This document shows, in pieces, positions 22,571-22,783 of a DNA stretch of 22,783 nucleotides. How positions within the stretch are numbered: position 1 is the stretch's first letter; the number at the start of each line of letters is the position of its first letter. This DNA is from a virus. The position numbers and the translations under genes were made by a program. Below the pieces are notes generated by a model that saw only the letters and a program-made list of their open reading frames with translations, was not told the origin of the DNA and did not search any database. The DNA is taken from positions 1-22,783 of IMG/VR virus record IMGVR_UViG_3300008266_000511. One strand, 5' to 3'.

Positions 22571-22783
22571 TAGAATAATGTTGATTCAATTTTAAAAGCA
22601 TTCAGCTTGTTGTAATACTTTCCATTGTATTCATTTCCTCTGATGTCAAAAGACACCTCAACCTCTTCTCCAATGTTGATGCCATTGAGCTGAGCCATGT
22701 TATTATTTGAGATTTGAAAGTTGATTGATTGAGGATATTTCTCATCTTGAGTCTGAATGACAAACTCTTTCAATGTGAACTTC
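22570..22783 (-). CDS. DUF3127 family protein, 5' end outside window
   Basis: The frame is open to the right edge; an apparent TTG start at 22773 is an artefact, because the family has an N-terminal strand before KEFVIQT. Visible are EFVIQTQDEKYPQSINFQIS, an IGEEVEVSFDIRGNEYNGKY segment and a closing NKLNAFKIE, which match DUF3127 as I recall it, a small OB-like fold common in Bacteroidota and their phages and probably connected with single-strand DNA. The stop overlaps the next start. The nucleic-acid role is inferred. Confidence 0.75.
   Translation of the reverse strand, partial: KFTLKEFVIQTQDEKYPQSINFQISNNNMAQLNGINIGEEVEVSFDIRGNEYNGKYYNKLNAFKIESTLF

Noticed and set aside
22419-22601. 60-codon minus-strand ORF
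   Set aside because: The 52-codon frame 22412-22570 has junctions on both sides (TAATG, ATGA) and two clean membrane helices; the longer one overlaps the DUF3127 gene out of frame.
1-22783. tRNA genes, CRISPR arrays, insertion sequences, integrase or att sites
   Set aside because: Looked for by eye on both strands; no cloverleaf, regular spacer array, transposase or recombinase motif was seen.

Overview
The window is a piece of a tailed double-stranded DNA phage (or prophage) genome whose host is most likely a member of the Bacteroidota. The host call rests on protein families I recognise from memory: a DUF3127 protein, an IGNY/LTGEE small protein, a CxxCxxFW small membrane protein, and a typical set of Bacteroidota-phage tail and connector proteins. 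A-rich, Shine-Dalgarno-poor gene starts agree with it. All genes but one lie on the minus strand and are packed end to end, often with ATGA or TAATG junctions, so the operon reads from the right edge to the left edge. There is no tRNA, CRISPR, integrase, lysis gene or replication gene in view.

Right end (about 22783-20948): a partial DUF3127 gene, a 52-residue two-helix membrane protein, a small HTH protein, a sigma-like protein that probably governs late transcription, and three small proteins. One of these three is an AT-rich gene that sits exactly between two 17-bp direct repeats. Next (20951-18477) is a glycan island with a GT-A-like transferase, a GT-B-like transferase and an N-acetyl sugar amidotransferase of the WbpG/PseA type.

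Middle (18450-8132): small and large terminase, a probable tail-assembly chaperone with a T9 slippery run and a 90-codon -1 frame extension, a tail-completion protein, two large beta-rich tail/baseplate proteins, three small or adhesin-like proteins including one with a DUF1566/Lcl lectin-like domain, and an 881-residue tape measure. A single plus-strand gene (7501-8148, glycosyltransferase-like) separates this from the head module.

Left part (7475-1): XkdF-like protease with an extra helical domain, scaffold-like protein, major capsid protein, a probable tail tube protein closed by a good intrinsic terminator, two small genes, a portal fused to a winged-helix-like segment and a MuF-like C-terminal domain, a head-tail connector, a completion protein and a partial fibre-like gene. 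The order is unusual, because the portal follows the capsid gene and is about 13 kb from the terminase.

Together the genes package DNA (TerS/TerL/portal), build the head (protease, scaffold, capsid), build a long tail (chaperone, tube, tape measure, tip proteins) and alter a glycan. No sheath gene was recognised, so a siphovirus is more likely than a myovirus. Across-window signals worth attention are very strong CpG depletion, relaxed in the capsid gene, and a CGAAC motif 16-20 nt upstream of five start codons. Functional names are recognised from memory of the families; no database search was run.
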